A DNA stretch of 64,000 nucleotides from JAVEWJ01 sp034004605 (GCA_034004605.1 JAVEWJ010000001.1:1-64000), one strand, 5' to 3'; shown: positions 43,930 to 52,534, counted from the first letter of the stretch. The notes: generated from the sequence alone by a model not told the origin. Made by a program: numbers and translations.

Positions 43930-44010
43930 TCAAGGCTGTGCGACTGAGCAGAATTGTACGGGGAAAATGGAGGTTTTTGAAGGAGATTTTTGGTGCTTGA
44001 TCTGGGATGA
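43930..44010 (-). repeat. Decayed copy of the constant block (copy Q)
   Basis: Recognisable by tgcgactgagcagaattgtacg and the ggaaaatgg-aggtttttgaaggag hairpin core, about 65-70% like the best copies by eye. This is the leftmost copy I can see. Confidence 0.5.
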
Positions 44011-44043
44011 TGAGGTGGACGGAAAATTTTTGTGTTTAAAATA

Positions 44044-44958
44044 TTATTCCCAGTTAACATGATCGTCATCTCCTATTAAAGGACCGTTTAAAATTCTAAA
44101 CTTCTTTTTTGTGTTCCAAATTTTGAGCAATTCATCGAAATTCTCGTCAGGATTTATCATCAATTTGGCTAATTCATCAATTTCTTCAAAATCTTTTTCT
44201 GTCAGTTTTTCAAATTTGTTGGCAATGAAGCTTGGTGTTTGCATATACAAAATTTCATTATTCATAAGGCTATGAAAATCATAAAAAACTGCCCAAAGCA
44301 CTGGCAGAAGCCCCTTAAAACCTCCTGCATTTATATAATTGTTGGCATCTAATTTGCCACTTCTAATTCCAAGCCAAGTATTTGCCGCCCAATCAAATTT
44401 ATTCTCAGGCATATCGTACTGGTCAAAACCAATAGAACTGTCAAAAAATCCATCGGCATCAAAGTTTATCCATTTTTCTTTATCTTTATCCCAATATTGG
44501 TTTATCCAATGATCCCAACTTCCTTTGAAAAAATAGGGTGCAAACCCAGATCGAACCCTGCAAGGAATATTTTTTGATTTCAAAATAGCTGCCATAAGAA
44601 TTGCTACAAAACGACAAGTGACAACAATTTTATCTTCAACCTTTCTATCGGGCATGAATCCCCTGTTATCAAGTCTCAATAATTCAGCAATCATTGAAAC
44701 AGCAGTTGGCAACACATCATCGTCACATCTCAATTTATACCAAGGATATTTTTCCATATCGCCATAACGCAAATCTCTGTTTGCTTTTGTATTGCCATCT
44801 TTTAGTGTTACACGATGGATGATTTGATGACTGATTAAATTGCCCAGTTCTTTTACGGCGTCCGGCAGATTTTGAAGAAATTCTTTATAACAGCCCGGAT
44901 TGGTAAATGTGCCAAATTGTAGATAATGATTCAGAATTTTTTTGTCCATAATATTCAT
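44044..44958 (-). CDS. Transglutaminase-like cysteine protease-fold protein
   Basis: 304 residues (a second ATG 9 bp in is equally possible). The catalytic triad region is readable: VVTCRFVAILMAAILKSKNI (Cys), GSWDHWINQYWD (His) and WINFDADGFF (Asp), as in the transglutaminase superfamily. It may cut or ligate isopeptide bonds. A neighbouring cassette (45165) encodes another member. No signal peptide, so cytoplasmic. Confidence 0.65.
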   Translation of the reverse strand: MNIMDKKILNHYLQFGTFTNPGCYKEFLQNLPDAVKELGNLISHQIIHRVTLKDGNTKANRDLRYGDMEKYPWYKLRCDDDVLPTAVSMIAELLRLDNRGFMPDRKVEDKIVVTCRFVAILMAAILKSKNIPCRVRSGFAPYFFKGSWDHWINQYWDKDKEKWINFDADGFFDSSIGFDQYDMPENKFDWAANTWLGIRSGKLDANNYINAGGFKGLLPVLWAVFYDFHSLMNNEILYMQTPSFIANKFEKLTEKDFEEIDELAKLMINPDENFDELLKIWNTKKKFRILNGPLIGDDDHVNWE

Positions 44959-45027
44959 GAATTAGCGGTCTAAATGAATTTTTGCCCTAGATTTTTTTTC
45001 TTTGTTACTGACTCAACTTACAAATAA

Positions 45028-45135
45028 AGTGGTGCAACTTAGCCGAATTGTACGGGATAAATGGAGGTTCTTGAAGGAGATTTTTGGGTAGTCGGGGTTG
45101 GACGATGAAATCGGAGCTTGGAGGAGAACAGATAT
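45028..45135 (-). repeat. Decayed copy of the constant block (copy P)
   Basis: Begins gtggtgcaacttagccgaattg and continues through gtagtcggggttggacgatg to gaggagaacag, matching most positions of the 155-bp block; the TAAC end is lost. Confidence 0.6.
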
Positions 45136-45164
45136 GTCGTGGGAGGACTCGAAGAGCTTGAGGT

Positions 45165-45665
45165 TTATTCAGAAACAGAAGCACGTTGTTCTTCAAGCCA
45201 ATCATTGAATGCCTTATAGAATTCCCCGTTTATTTCAAGATCATTCAGTATATCTTCATCGTTATAGTTGTTCATAATGTCTGCACTTTTTTGCGGACTA
45301 AATATCTCGATTGGTTTTACAGCCGGTTGAGTATTCGATTTGCCGTCCCAATCATTAATATGAAAAATGTTTTTTAAACCACTGTCCCAGGTTGCATCAG
45401 CAATAATCCATTCGTTGTTAACAAGTGTTTCAAGCCAAACATGCGTATTGTTGTCATGGTGTTGGACGCTAGAAACTTTTTCAGGCAAATCAATCGAGCT
45501 CCACAAAAAAGTACATACACGATATCGGACCTCAAATCCTTGTTTCTCAAGCATGTCTTTTAGTAATTTATGTTTACCACTACAACAAACATCCTTCTCT
45601 TTCAATGCAAGTGGGATTCTATAAGGCATATCTCGGACTGTTTTAAATGCTTCAATTGTGTTCAT
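45165..45665 (-). CDS. Transglutaminase-like domain protein
   Basis: 166 residues from ATG 45665; a longer frame begins with TTG inside the cassette junction. Cys in KEKDVCCSGKHKLLKDMLEK, His in HDNNTHVWLETLVNNEW and Asp in IIADATWDSGL form a transglutaminase-type triad. Similar to small transglutaminase-like proteins found in cassettes. Substrate unknown. Confidence 0.65.
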   Translation of the reverse strand: MNTIEAFKTVRDMPYRIPLALKEKDVCCSGKHKLLKDMLEKQGFEVRYRVCTFLWSSIDLPEKVSSVQHHDNNTHVWLETLVNNEWIIADATWDSGLKNIFHINDWDGKSNTQPAVKPIEIFSPQKSADIMNNYNDEDILNDLEINGEFYKAFNDWLEEQRASVSE

Positions 45666-45697
45666 AGCAAGTTTCTGTTTCTGAATAATATTTCTGC

Positions 45698-45770
45698 TAA
45701 CGCTTAGCAACTTATCTGAATTGTACGGGAAAAACGAAGGTTTTTGAAGGAGATTTTTCGCAGAAAAGTG
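45698..45770 (-). repeat. Decayed copy of the constant block (copy O)
   Basis: Starts at a GCTAACG junction and keeps caacttatctgaattgtacg and the aaaaacgaaggtttttgaag hairpin. The right half is replaced by sequence that ends in another GCTAAC (45793-45798). Confidence 0.55.
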
Positions 45771-45868
45771 CAGTAAATATTTGCGGTGAAATGCTAACTG
45801 AAATTATGAAATTAATAAATAATTTTCATTTTCCATGAGCTGTTTGCACTTTTGTTATCAGGATTGAA

Positions 45869-46483
45869 TTAATTCATTCCTTTGAATTGATCAAAATGCT
45901 CCAGTCTGCCGATTATTTTCCCCGGAAGCAAGACTGAACCCGGTTCAAGTACCGAATTTGCACCTATTTTGGAATTATCACCGACCAAAGCTCCAAACTT
46001 TTTTATTCCAGTTTTTACAATTTTTCCATCAATGAGCAACTCAATATCTTTTTTAGATTCATTAAAATGATTGGCAGCGATTGACCCAGCTTCAAAGTTT
46101 ACATCCTCTCCAATCAATGAATTACCAACATAATTTAGGTGAGCAATTCTCGATTTTTTAAAGATGAAACTTGATTTTACTTCGCAATTTGGTCCGATAT
46201 ATACATCCTCAGACAGATAAACACCACCTCGAAAATAAGCACCTGCACTAACAAAGCAATTTTCTCCTATAAGAACATTATCTTTAAGAACTACGCCGTT
46301 TTCAATTATTGCAGTTTTATGGATTGCAACATTTCCGGTGATGGTATAATCGTTTGGATTAAGCGTCGGGATAATATCACTGATAATTTTGTTGGCGTTT
46401 TCGGTAATTTCCCAAGGTTGTTGGTAATCTGCCAAAATGGGTAAAACTTGATAACAAGCTTTTATGTATTTATCCAGTTTCAT
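45869..46483 (-). CDS. Left-handed beta-helix (hexapeptide) acyltransferase-like protein
   Basis: 204 residues. Repeated hexads (AIIENGVVLKDNVLIGENCF, VYLSEDVYIGPNCEVKSSFI, GEDVNFEAGSIAANH, GDNSKIGANSVLEPGSVLLP) form a left-handed parallel beta helix like the C-terminal half of GlmU-type sugar nucleotidyltransferases. An acyl- or acetyltransferase role is likely. A catalytic His is plausible in AANHFNESK. Cassette gene. Confidence 0.75.
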   Translation of the reverse strand: MKLDKYIKACYQVLPILADYQQPWEITENANKIISDIIPTLNPNDYTITGNVAIHKTAIIENGVVLKDNVLIGENCFVSAGAYFRGGVYLSEDVYIGPNCEVKSSFIFKKSRIAHLNYVGNSLIGEDVNFEAGSIAANHFNESKKDIELLIDGKIVKTGIKKFGALVGDNSKIGANSVLEPGSVLLPGKIIGRLEHFDQFKGMN

Positions 46484-46516
46484 TTTAATAATATTTAGAA
46501 TTTACAGTTCGAATAT

Positions 46517-46590
46517 TGTGGCGCGACTTATATGAATTTTAGGGCAAATTTTTGTAAGAACATTTTGGGAAATCGATTTTGGAGAACAGC
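46517..46590 (-). repeat. Decayed copy of the constant block (copy N)
   Basis: Retains gtggcgcgacttatatgaa, tttttgtaagaacattttgg and ggagaacagcgatg in the right order with losses between. Confidence 0.55.
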
Positions 46591-46635
46591 GATGAACTTA
46601 TCACCACCTTATGTTATGTGCCTTTCTAATTTTGC

Positions 46636-47019
46636 CTACATTTCACAAATTTCTAACGGCAAGTCATCGGGATCTTTAAAAAAAGTCATTTTCTTCCCCG
46701 TTCTATCATCAGTGCGAACCGGCTCGGTTTCTATTCCGATCTCATTCAATTTGATGATAGTTTCATCGAAATTTTCAACGTTAAATGCCAGATGTCTCAA
46801 TCCGCAAGCTTCGGGATAAGATGTACGTTTTGGAGGTGAGGGGAAAGAAAATAATTCGATTATTGCATTGCCAGCATCTAAATAAAGTATTGAAGACTGT
46901 CTTTCCGGACGATCAATTTGGTGAATGGCTTTAAAACCGAGTTTGTTGATATAGAATTCTTTGGAAATTTCAAAATCTGAAACAATTATGGCGATGTGAT
47001 TAACGTTTTTTAAAATCAT
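46636..47019 (-). CDS. VOC-family protein (glyoxalase I-like)
   Basis: 127 residues. MILKNVNHIAIIVSDFEISKEFYINKLGF and the second half LRHLAFNVENFDETIIKLNE..FKDPDDLPLEICEM form the paired beta-alpha-beta-beta-beta modules of the vicinal oxygen chelate fold. His, Glu and His/Glu metal ligands are present (NHIAI, IIELF, LRHLAF, LEI), as in glyoxalase I or GloA2-like dioxygenases. Reaction uncertain. Cassette gene. Confidence 0.8.
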   Translation of the reverse strand: MILKNVNHIAIIVSDFEISKEFYINKLGFKAIHQIDRPERQSSILYLDAGNAIIELFSFPSPPKRTSYPEACGLRHLAFNVENFDETIIKLNEIGIETEPVRTDDRTGKKMTFFKDPDDLPLEICEM

Positions 47020-47050
47020 ATTTTTGTGTAAGTTAGTGTATTTTTTGAGA

Positions 47051-47130
47051 GTGGCTCAATTTACTTAAGTGTAGGGCAAAAACGAAGTTTTTGTAAGGAC
47101 ATTTCGGATAATTGCTGTTGGAATACGAAT
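47051..47130 (-). repeat. Decayed copy of the constant block (copy M)
   Basis: Keeps gtggctcaatttacttaag, the caaaaacgaagtttttg hairpin, and ggacatttcggataattgct-gttgg, that is, the attC-like part; the spacer part is gone. Confidence 0.6.
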
Positions 47131-47152
47131 GCGTAGTATCCCATTGAGTGGA

Positions 47153-47183
47153 GTGATTTGTTATTTACTCAATAACAAATCAC
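47153..47183. other. Perfect 13-bp inverted repeat at the CYTH gene end
   Basis: GTGATTTGTTATT and AATAACAAATCAC pair around five bases; the stop codon and last seven codons of the CYTH gene lie inside. It may be a terminator or a degenerate cassette end. Confidence 0.5.
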
Positions 47184-47676
47184 TATAAGAAACTGAAACT
47201 AAGTCTTCCTGAGAAATTTTAAACAAATCAAGGAAAAATTGACATTGTTTAAGTAACTTATCTTTGCCGATTGTGCCATCGTTATCAATTGCTTCAATTT
47301 CAACAAATGTTCCCAAATCTTCAACTACATCTATATGAAATTTCACATTTTCAATAAAATAAATTTCTCTTTTCTTATCAACAACGACTAAAATCCCGAG
47401 CGCTTTAGTTAAAATTTCTTTCAATGAAGACTTGGGATCCGATTTAAACAAAGTTACATCAGATTGTTTTGGACCTTCTTTATTCTCTCTTTGATAATGA
47501 ATTAAATGATTTTCAATTTTTCCTTCTCTTAATTTCAATCTTCCATTGTTAACGTTAAAATACGTATCAATCTGATGATCGATACCTTTAAAGTCGGCAT
47601 TTTTGGTTTTTAAGACCTCTCTTATCTCATCTTGATTATTAGATTTTGCTTTGATTTCGATGTTTACATGTGCCAT
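47161..47676 (-). CDS. CYTH-domain protein (class IV adenylate cyclase-like)
   Basis: 171 residues. The N-terminal HVNIEIKAKSNNQDEIREVL carries the ExExK motif that defines CYTH proteins. IDTYFNVNNGRLKLREGK, FHIDVVEDLGTFVEIEAI and other charged strands complete the triphosphate tunnel. It is closest in wording to CyaB-like class IV cyclases and thiamine triphosphatases. Which reaction it carries out is unknown. Cassette gene. Confidence 0.8.
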   Translation of the reverse strand: MAHVNIEIKAKSNNQDEIREVLKTKNADFKGIDHQIDTYFNVNNGRLKLREGKIENHLIHYQRENKEGPKQSDVTLFKSDPKSSLKEILTKALGILVVVDKKREIYFIENVKFHIDVVEDLGTFVEIEAIDNDGTIGKDKLLKQCQFFLDLFKISQEDLVSVSYSDLLLSK

Positions 47677-47779
47677 GGGAATTGGTTAAATATGTGTGAA
47701 TCCCGAACCAAGTGCCGAACCATTAACCCCGTGATGATGGAGTGTAGCGTGGCTTGATTTGGGATGTGGTGGACGGTTA

Positions 47780-48490
47780 TTATTTGATTAACGCTTTGTT
47801 ACCATATTTCTCAAAATACTTCAGTAGCGCAGGCTCAATATATTTATTTAAGTAAGAAATGTTTTCAAATATATCAATTTCGCTGTAATTAGCTTTGCCT
47901 ATTCTACAATTGAACGCAGTTTTTACCAAATCGGAATACAAATCAAGATTTAACTTTTTGGACAGTGAAAATATTTCGTCATACGATAATGCAAATTTTC
48001 TTTTTTTCAAAATTAATAAACTTCTCGTTCCAAATAGACATGATTTATAGAATTCAAGAGATGCTGTTTCGAAATCTTTGTTGCGGTGAGAAATTAGTGC
48101 GCCTAAAGCATAGCCCATGTTAAACCTCAAATCTTGCATAAGATCAACAATAGTTATTGCCGGCGCTTTTATATTCTCAATAACTTTCTCGCCATGCAGA
48201 GTTTTGCCAACAGAAATAAGCTCACGAAGATAAATGTTTTTTTGGAAAGGAGTATCAATAATTCCGTTTTTGAAATCTTCTAATATGAATGGATAGACAT
48301 TTACTCCATCTTCTCCAATCGCACTTTTTAATTCGATTATGCTGACAGATCTACTTGCGGGAACTAAAATGCCGATTTCAAAATCACTCCTTTTTAAAAA
48401 ATCTGCTCTGGCGCGCGATCCATAAAGAAAAACTGACACAGGGTTGTAGGTTTCAATTATTTTTTTCAAAACAGTATCGAGTTTTTTCAT
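47780..48490 (-). CDS. Nucleotidyltransferase-domain protein
   Basis: 236 residues from ATG 48490 (MKKLDTVLKKIIETYNPVSV). The MNT/pol-beta motif GSRARADFLKRSDFEIGILV lies near residues 24-43; the second carboxylate is Glu rather than Asp. The C-terminal part (about 120-236; MQDLRFNMGYALGALISHRN, SLEFYKSCLFGTRSLLILKK) is helical and HEPN-like. It could be a fused MNT-HEPN-type protein. Cassette gene. Confidence 0.6.
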   Translation of the reverse strand: MKKLDTVLKKIIETYNPVSVFLYGSRARADFLKRSDFEIGILVPASRSVSIIELKSAIGEDGVNVYPFILEDFKNGIIDTPFQKNIYLRELISVGKTLHGEKVIENIKAPAITIVDLMQDLRFNMGYALGALISHRNKDFETASLEFYKSCLFGTRSLLILKKRKFALSYDEIFSLSKKLNLDLYSDLVKTAFNCRIGKANYSEIDIFENISYLNKYIEPALLKYFEKYGNKALIK

Positions 48491-48565
48491 TATATTTATA
48501 TTAATTTTCTCATTTATATGTTTCTTGAGCCTTTTATCCACCCGGATCAATTACCCAATTTTCGA

Positions 48566-48673
48566 TAAAGTGGCTCGACTTATACGAAGTGTACGACAAA
48601 AACGAAGATTTTGTAAGGATATTTTGGGTAGTCGAGGTGGGGCGACGAAAGTTGCGAACCGATGTTGGCTAAG
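48566..48673 (-). repeat. Partly decayed constant block (copy L)
   Basis: Matches the block from aaagtggctcgacttatacg through gtagtcgaggtggggcgacg to the GATGTTGGCTAAG junction (TAAG instead of TAAC). It is followed by the left arm of an attC-like site that is cut off at the HEAT gene. Confidence 0.65.
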
Positions 48674-48704
48674 GTTTTCGTGTATGCGAAGTTGCGAGCT
48701 CAGA

Positions 48705-49304
48705 TCACTTTACATAATGCTTTACAACAGCAAGGCAATCGTCGCAAGCTTTCCATAATAATACTTCTTGCTTCAATTTTGGATGTTTGCGAATGAGCTT
48801 CACAAGAGAAGATGCCACCGCTCTCCAAACAAATTTTTCTTGGTCTTTAGCCATAATTTCTAATAATTTCAGAGATTCTTCTGGATATGACTGGCCGAAC
48901 CAAACCCCTAAGCACATAGCCACATTCCAGCGAACATTTTTATTTTTAACTTTCATCCATTTTCTAAGTCGCTTGAATGTGGTATCAGGGTCTTTGTATC
49001 CCACATGCGACAAAGCGAAAGGTCCGCAATTTTTCCGAACATAAACATCATCGTCATACATGAGCGGGTCTAGTAAATCTAAAGCGTGTGGGATGTGTTC
49101 TTTTTTTATACGCAATAAACCTACTTCTACGGCACGACGAATGTTGGGGTTTTGTTCGGTTACCCACTTTTTCCAAATAGGCAGATACTCTAAAAAAAAT
49201 TTATCATTTATTGCTTTAATATCTTTAGTGGCATCTTCTCGTACGCCCCAATCAGGCGAATCTGCCAGTTTTCTAATTTTAGCAAGAAGTTTATTGTCTA
49301 TCAT
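48705..49304 (-). CDS. HEAT-repeat protein (AlkD-like)
   Basis: 199 residues of helical pairs: PDWGVREDATKDIKAINDKF, NPNIRRAVEVGLLRI, DDVYVRKNCGPFALSHVG, NKNVRWNVAMCLGVWFG and KFVWRAVASSLVKLIRKHPK. This resembles DNA alkylation repair (AlkD)-type HEAT proteins. The aromatic residues of the AlkD cleft cannot be matched reliably. Cassette gene. Confidence 0.65.
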   Translation of the reverse strand: MIDNKLLAKIRKLADSPDWGVREDATKDIKAINDKFFLEYLPIWKKWVTEQNPNIRRAVEVGLLRIKKEHIPHALDLLDPLMYDDDVYVRKNCGPFALSHVGYKDPDTTFKRLRKWMKVKNKNVRWNVAMCLGVWFGQSYPEESLKLLEIMAKDQEKFVWRAVASSLVKLIRKHPKLKQEVLLWKACDDCLAVVKHYVK

Positions 49305-49352
49305 GTTGGTTAATTAATGAGAGCGCAACGGGATCGAGTCAATTTCAAAAAA

Positions 49353-49709
49353 TTACTCCTCTTTTTGGTAAAATTCTATGATATTTCCTTCCGTATCTTT
49401 AACCTGAAAAATTTGGTATTTCTCAATTTTTTCCAGTGGCATAACTATTTCACAATTTTTGCTTTTTACAAGTTCCAACATTTTATTTACATCTTCAACT
49501 AGAATATTTGGCACAACATTATTGCCGCTGGAAACTTCCTCGCCATCTACCTCCGGATTAAAAAGAAGGAAGGAAATGTTGCCGAGGTCAAACGAACTCA
49601 TACGCTCATCTTTTGAAGATACTTTGACATCAAAAATATCTTCATAGAAATTTACAGCTCTATCCATATCTTTGACGGATACATACATTGCTTTGATTTG
49701 TGGCTTCAT
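49353..49709 (-). CDS. VOC-family protein
   Basis: 118 residues from ATG 49709 (MKPQIKAMYVSVKDMDRAVN); an earlier in-frame ATG gives two extra residues. FYEDIFDVKV, NISFLLFNPEV, PNILVEDVNKMLELV and VKDTEGNIIEFYQKEE give the VOC fold, as in glyoxalase/bleomycin-resistance proteins. Cassette gene. Confidence 0.78.
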   Translation of the reverse strand: MKPQIKAMYVSVKDMDRAVNFYEDIFDVKVSSKDERMSSFDLGNISFLLFNPEVDGEEVSSGNNVVPNILVEDVNKMLELVKSKNCEIVMPLEKIEKYQIFQVKDTEGNIIEFYQKEE

Positions 49710-49769
49710 AGTCAAAAATTAATTATAAGAGTCATTGTAGGTTTTAGTGAATTATTAAAAATTGATTTA

Positions 49770-49880
49770 AGGTGACATGGTGAAACTTATCTGAAGTGTA
49801 CAGGAAAAAACGAAGTTTTTGTAAGGATATTTTGGGTAGTCGAGGTGGGGTGATGAAAGTTATGAAGTGATGTTGGCTAA
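49770..49880 (-). repeat. Partly decayed constant block (copy K)
   Basis: Keeps ggtgaaacttatctgaagtg, the aacgaagtttttg hairpin, gtagtcgaggtggggtgatg and the GATGTTGGCTAA junction. Confidence 0.65.
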
Positions 49881-49882
49881 TT

Positions 49883-50095
49883 TGGGTACATAAGAAGTTG
49901 TTAAGCGATTTGGAAAAAGTTTCCTTGTATCCCCTAAGCGCCCCGAGGACTGAAAGGAGGAGAGCCTGCAAGATTTGGCTCAAAGTGTAACGAATAGAGT
50001 TTTTATATTTAATACAACCGAAGGGATACTTTATTTTAGAAAAATATAAGCCAAAAAAAATGTGATATGTACCCAATATGTGATATGTACCCAAT
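49883..50095 (-). other. attC-like palindrome beside tRNA-Ile
   Basis: The left arm GGGTACATA (49886 region) pairs with ATATGTACCC, which is present twice as a tandem 17-bp repeat (50061-50077, 50079-50095). The GAAG step follows the left arm as in other sites. The interior is long and holds CCCTAAGCGCCCCGAGG. Coordinates approximate. Confidence 0.45.
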
Positions 50096-50096
50096 T

Positions 50097-50172
50097 TGGT
50101 GGGCGCGGAAGGAATTGAACATCCGATCTCCCCCTTATAAGGAGGGTGCTTTAACCACTAAGCTACGCGCCG
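50097..50172 (-). tRNA. tRNA-Ile (UAU), slightly degenerate
   Basis: Reading the minus strand: acceptor CGGCGCG/CGCGCCC (first pair C-C mismatched), U8-A9, D-arm GCTT-AGTGGTTA-AAGC, anticodon stem CCCTC/GGGGG with loop CTTATAA, T-stem GGATG/CCTTC (one mismatch), T-loop TTCAATT, discriminator A and encoded CCA. The anticodon TAT would read the rare Ile codon AUA. It lies inside the cassette array, 4 bp after the stop of the gene at 50177. Confidence 0.75.
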
Positions 50173-50176
50173 ATAA

Positions 50177-50896
50177 TCAATGAAAGCAATTAGGTGTTTC
50201 AAAATATGCAATGTGGTAAAATTTATGTTTGTTGAGCTTTGTGAATAGTTTAATTGAGCGTTCAAAATTTGGCCATCCGCATTTTGGCATAATAATTATT
50301 GAGACATCGATCTTTTGCTCAATTAAATCTAAATAATACATTGTCAATGCGGAAACACAATAATCATCAGCTTCTTCATAGTTTTTATCAATTTTATTTC
50401 TCCTAATTAAATGCTCAATCCTATTGCTTAATTTTTTCTCCGTGAAAATAATTTCTTGATTCCAACAACATTGTAAAACATCTTTTTCTGATAATTTATT
50501 TTTTTCTAAAATTTCTTCAAATTTTTTTGGTAAATGAATATGGTTCTCAAATACTTTTTTACGAGAATCATTTGTTAACTCAATATCATTTAGCATTAAA
50601 GAAATTTTTGCATTAATTTCATTTTCTTTAAGATGTTTTACTAATTTGCACGCTAAAATCCATGTCTTAATTGGATTTTTTCCAATATCCTCATAATCAT
50701 CACTATTTGGGATGAAATGTCCGCCATTAACAACAACATTTTTATTCTTAAGATCTTGAAGAATTTCATCACTAAATTGTTTAAAATTGATTACTGATTT
50801 TTTGTTAGTAATGGAGTTGACATAGTTAAAATCCAATTTAGATAATTCTTTCCACTTGATGCAAATAGGGCTTTTGAAATTATTTTGATTGAGCAT
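50177..50896 (-). CDS. Hypothetical protein co-transcribed with tRNA-Ile
   Basis: 239 residues, very Lys/Asn/Ile-rich. No domain recognised. Segments such as NVVVNGGHFIPNSDDYEDIG, LQCCWNQEIIF and DVSIIIMPKCGWPNFERS suggest an alpha/beta fold, with two conserved-looking Cys and a C-terminal CFH. The stop codon is four bases from the 5' end of the tRNA, so one transcript probably carries both. Confidence 0.5.
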   Translation of the reverse strand: MLNQNNFKSPICIKWKELSKLDFNYVNSITNKKSVINFKQFSDEILQDLKNKNVVVNGGHFIPNSDDYEDIGKNPIKTWILACKLVKHLKENEINAKISLMLNDIELTNDSRKKVFENHIHLPKKFEEILEKNKLSEKDVLQCCWNQEIIFTEKKLSNRIEHLIRRNKIDKNYEEADDYCVSALTMYYLDLIEQKIDVSIIIMPKCGWPNFERSIKLFTKLNKHKFYHIAYFETPNCFH

Positions 50897-50975
50897 ATTA
50901 TATGAAAAATCAGTTTAATAACTAAAGGGTTTCGTGTGTTGAGGCTGTTCTATTTCTCTTTTCTCAGATAATAAA

Positions 50976-51115
50976 ATTCGTTTAAAGTCCGCGACTAGCT
51001 GTTGTTTGACGGGTATAAAATACGCCAGAAGGATTACACCCGTCAAATTTGGTGGAATGAGCGGATCGAAATGAAGCAAATGAACCGCCTAATATATTTT
51101 GTATGATGAATTCAT
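50976..51115 (-). other. attC-like site of the GNAT pseudogene cassette
   Basis: Contains the inner hairpin seen in other variable sites: TTTGACGGGT.TAAAAT...ACACCCGTCAAATTTGG. Outer arms are degraded. Limits approximate. Confidence 0.45.
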
Positions 51116-51119
51116 TGAC

Positions 51120-51536
51120 TACTATTCCAATTCTTTTTTTAATAGATATCTATTATATCCTTTCGGTAAATCATCAAGCTGACCACAAACTTCATATCCA
51201 TTTTTCTTATAAAAATCCACCGCTTGAAAACATGAGTATCTAAATGGGCATTTTTGCAACCACGTTTTTTTGCTTCTTTTTCTGCCATTTCAAGAAGTTT
51301 TTTACCATAACCGTTATGCCTTAATGATTATTCTATCCAAAGTGCGTCGATATACAACCAATCCCAGTAAGTTCCACCTGCAATCCCCCCCTTATTTCAC
51401 CGTATTCGTCCTGCAAAAAAAAGCTAATTCTTTATGATTATCTGGTGAGGTGAATTTTTCGTTGTAACTTTTGAGTTTATTTTTTATTAACTCAATGTCT
51501 TTTTGGTAAGATTGTTTTAATGTAACCACTTTCATG
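51120..51536 (-). pseudogene. GNAT acetyltransferase pseudogene
   Basis: The minus strand encodes, in shifting frames, MKVVTLKQSYQKDIELIKNK.., WDWLYIDALWIE, then a stop, then HNGYGKKLLEMAEKEAKKRG, NAHLDTH and QAVDFYKKNGYEVCGQLDDLP. This is a GNAT (Gcn5-related) acetyltransferase with the acetyl-CoA loop GYGKKLLE intact, but broken by at least three frameshifts and one in-frame stop. It is a dead cassette gene. Confidence 0.75.
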
Positions 51537-51554
51537 TTAATGAGTTATGTCGTA

Positions 51555-51685
51555 TAAGGTGGCGAAGTGATGTTGGCTAACGAATCGGTATATACGATCT
51601 TTGCCAAAATTCTCTTAAAAATCATTAAATTTTTGCAAATATTGGTCGAGTAAGGTCAATAGAGAGCCAGATATACTGTGTTGTG
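51555..51685 (-). other. attC-like site with a remnant of the constant block
   Basis: A 26-bp remnant (ggtggcgaagtgatgttggctaac) precedes TAAC at 51577-51580. Arms ggtatat and atatact end in GTTGTGCGAG at 51679-51688. It belongs to the GNAT cassette on its right. Confidence 0.55.
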
Positions 51686-51753
51686 CGAGTGTGCTTTTCG
51701 GTAGTGCTAACTGAAGATAATCAGTTCGAAGTCCCCTTGAGTTGCAAAAACTT

Positions 51754-52269
51754 TTATTCCTTATTTTTGTGATTTATGTTAAAAATTGCCATAGATAAAA
51801 AATCATGAAATTTCCCTTTGTAAAAAACTTCATCTTTCATTTCTCCTTCAACGACAAAGCCTAAAGATTTATACAGATTTACGGCTGGAATATTGTCTTT
51901 GATGACTCCTAAATTTATTTTATGAAGTTTTTGTTTTGTGAATCCATAGTCAATTATCCACTCCATTGCGATTTTTCCGATTCCCTTACCGCGATAATCG
52001 TCCTCACCGATTGCTATAAACAAGTCTGCATTTTTATTGGGTTTGCTAATATTTGATAATCCCATAAACCCGATTGGTTTAACATTATCACAAATTGTAA
52101 AAAACTTTTTATTTTTAGCATTTTTATAATTAGCAAACCATTCTTTTTCTTTTTGCAAATTTGTTTTTTTTCCCAACTCATCACCAATAAATTGAATAAC
52201 TTTATGATTACTCAACCATTTAACCCGGTAAGGAATATCTTTTTCTAAATGTTTTCTTATTTTTATCAT
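51754..52269 (-). CDS. GNAT acetyltransferase (RimJ/RimL-like)
   Basis: 171 residues from ATG 52269 (MIKIRKHLEKDIPYRVKWLS). The acetyl-CoA binding motif GEDDYRGKGIGKIAMEWIIDYGF and the following LHKINLGVIKDNIPAVNLYKSLGF are diagnostic of N-terminal/small-molecule GNAT enzymes of the RimJ type. Substrate unknown. Intact counterpart to the broken GNAT in the next cassette. Confidence 0.85.
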   Translation of the reverse strand: MIKIRKHLEKDIPYRVKWLSNHKVIQFIGDELGKKTNLQKEKEWFANYKNAKNKKFFTICDNVKPIGFMGLSNISKPNKNADLFIAIGEDDYRGKGIGKIAMEWIIDYGFTKQKLHKINLGVIKDNIPAVNLYKSLGFVVEGEMKDEVFYKGKFHDFLSMAIFNINHKNKE

Positions 52270-52320
52270 AGAGGAATCAAAACAAATTAAATTTAAATGT
52301 TTTTGCAATTTTGTACAAAA

Positions 52321-52530
52321 TGGTGCAACTTATCTGAATTGTACGGGAAAAACGAAGTTTTTGTAAGGATATTTTGGGTAGTCGAGGTGGGGCGACGAAA
52401 GCGAAGTGAGGAGGAGAAGAGCGATGCAAGGTGTGGCGCGTGTATACGATGTTGCGCGGGTGTATAATAGCCGACAGGCTACACCCGTGCAATATGGGTG
52501 GAGGTTTAGGGGTGTATGCCAAAGCCCAAA
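52321..52530 (-). repeat. Partly decayed constant block plus attC-like site (copy I)
   Basis: Block features: ggtgcaacttatctgaattg, the caaaaacgaagtttttg-like hairpin, gtagtcgaggtggggcgacg and gaggaggagaagagcgatgc. It is followed by an attC-like inner hairpin (TTGCGCGGGTGTATAAT, then TACACCCGTGCAATATGGG) whose outer arms no longer pair well. Confidence 0.6.
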
Positions 52531-52534
52531 ACAC

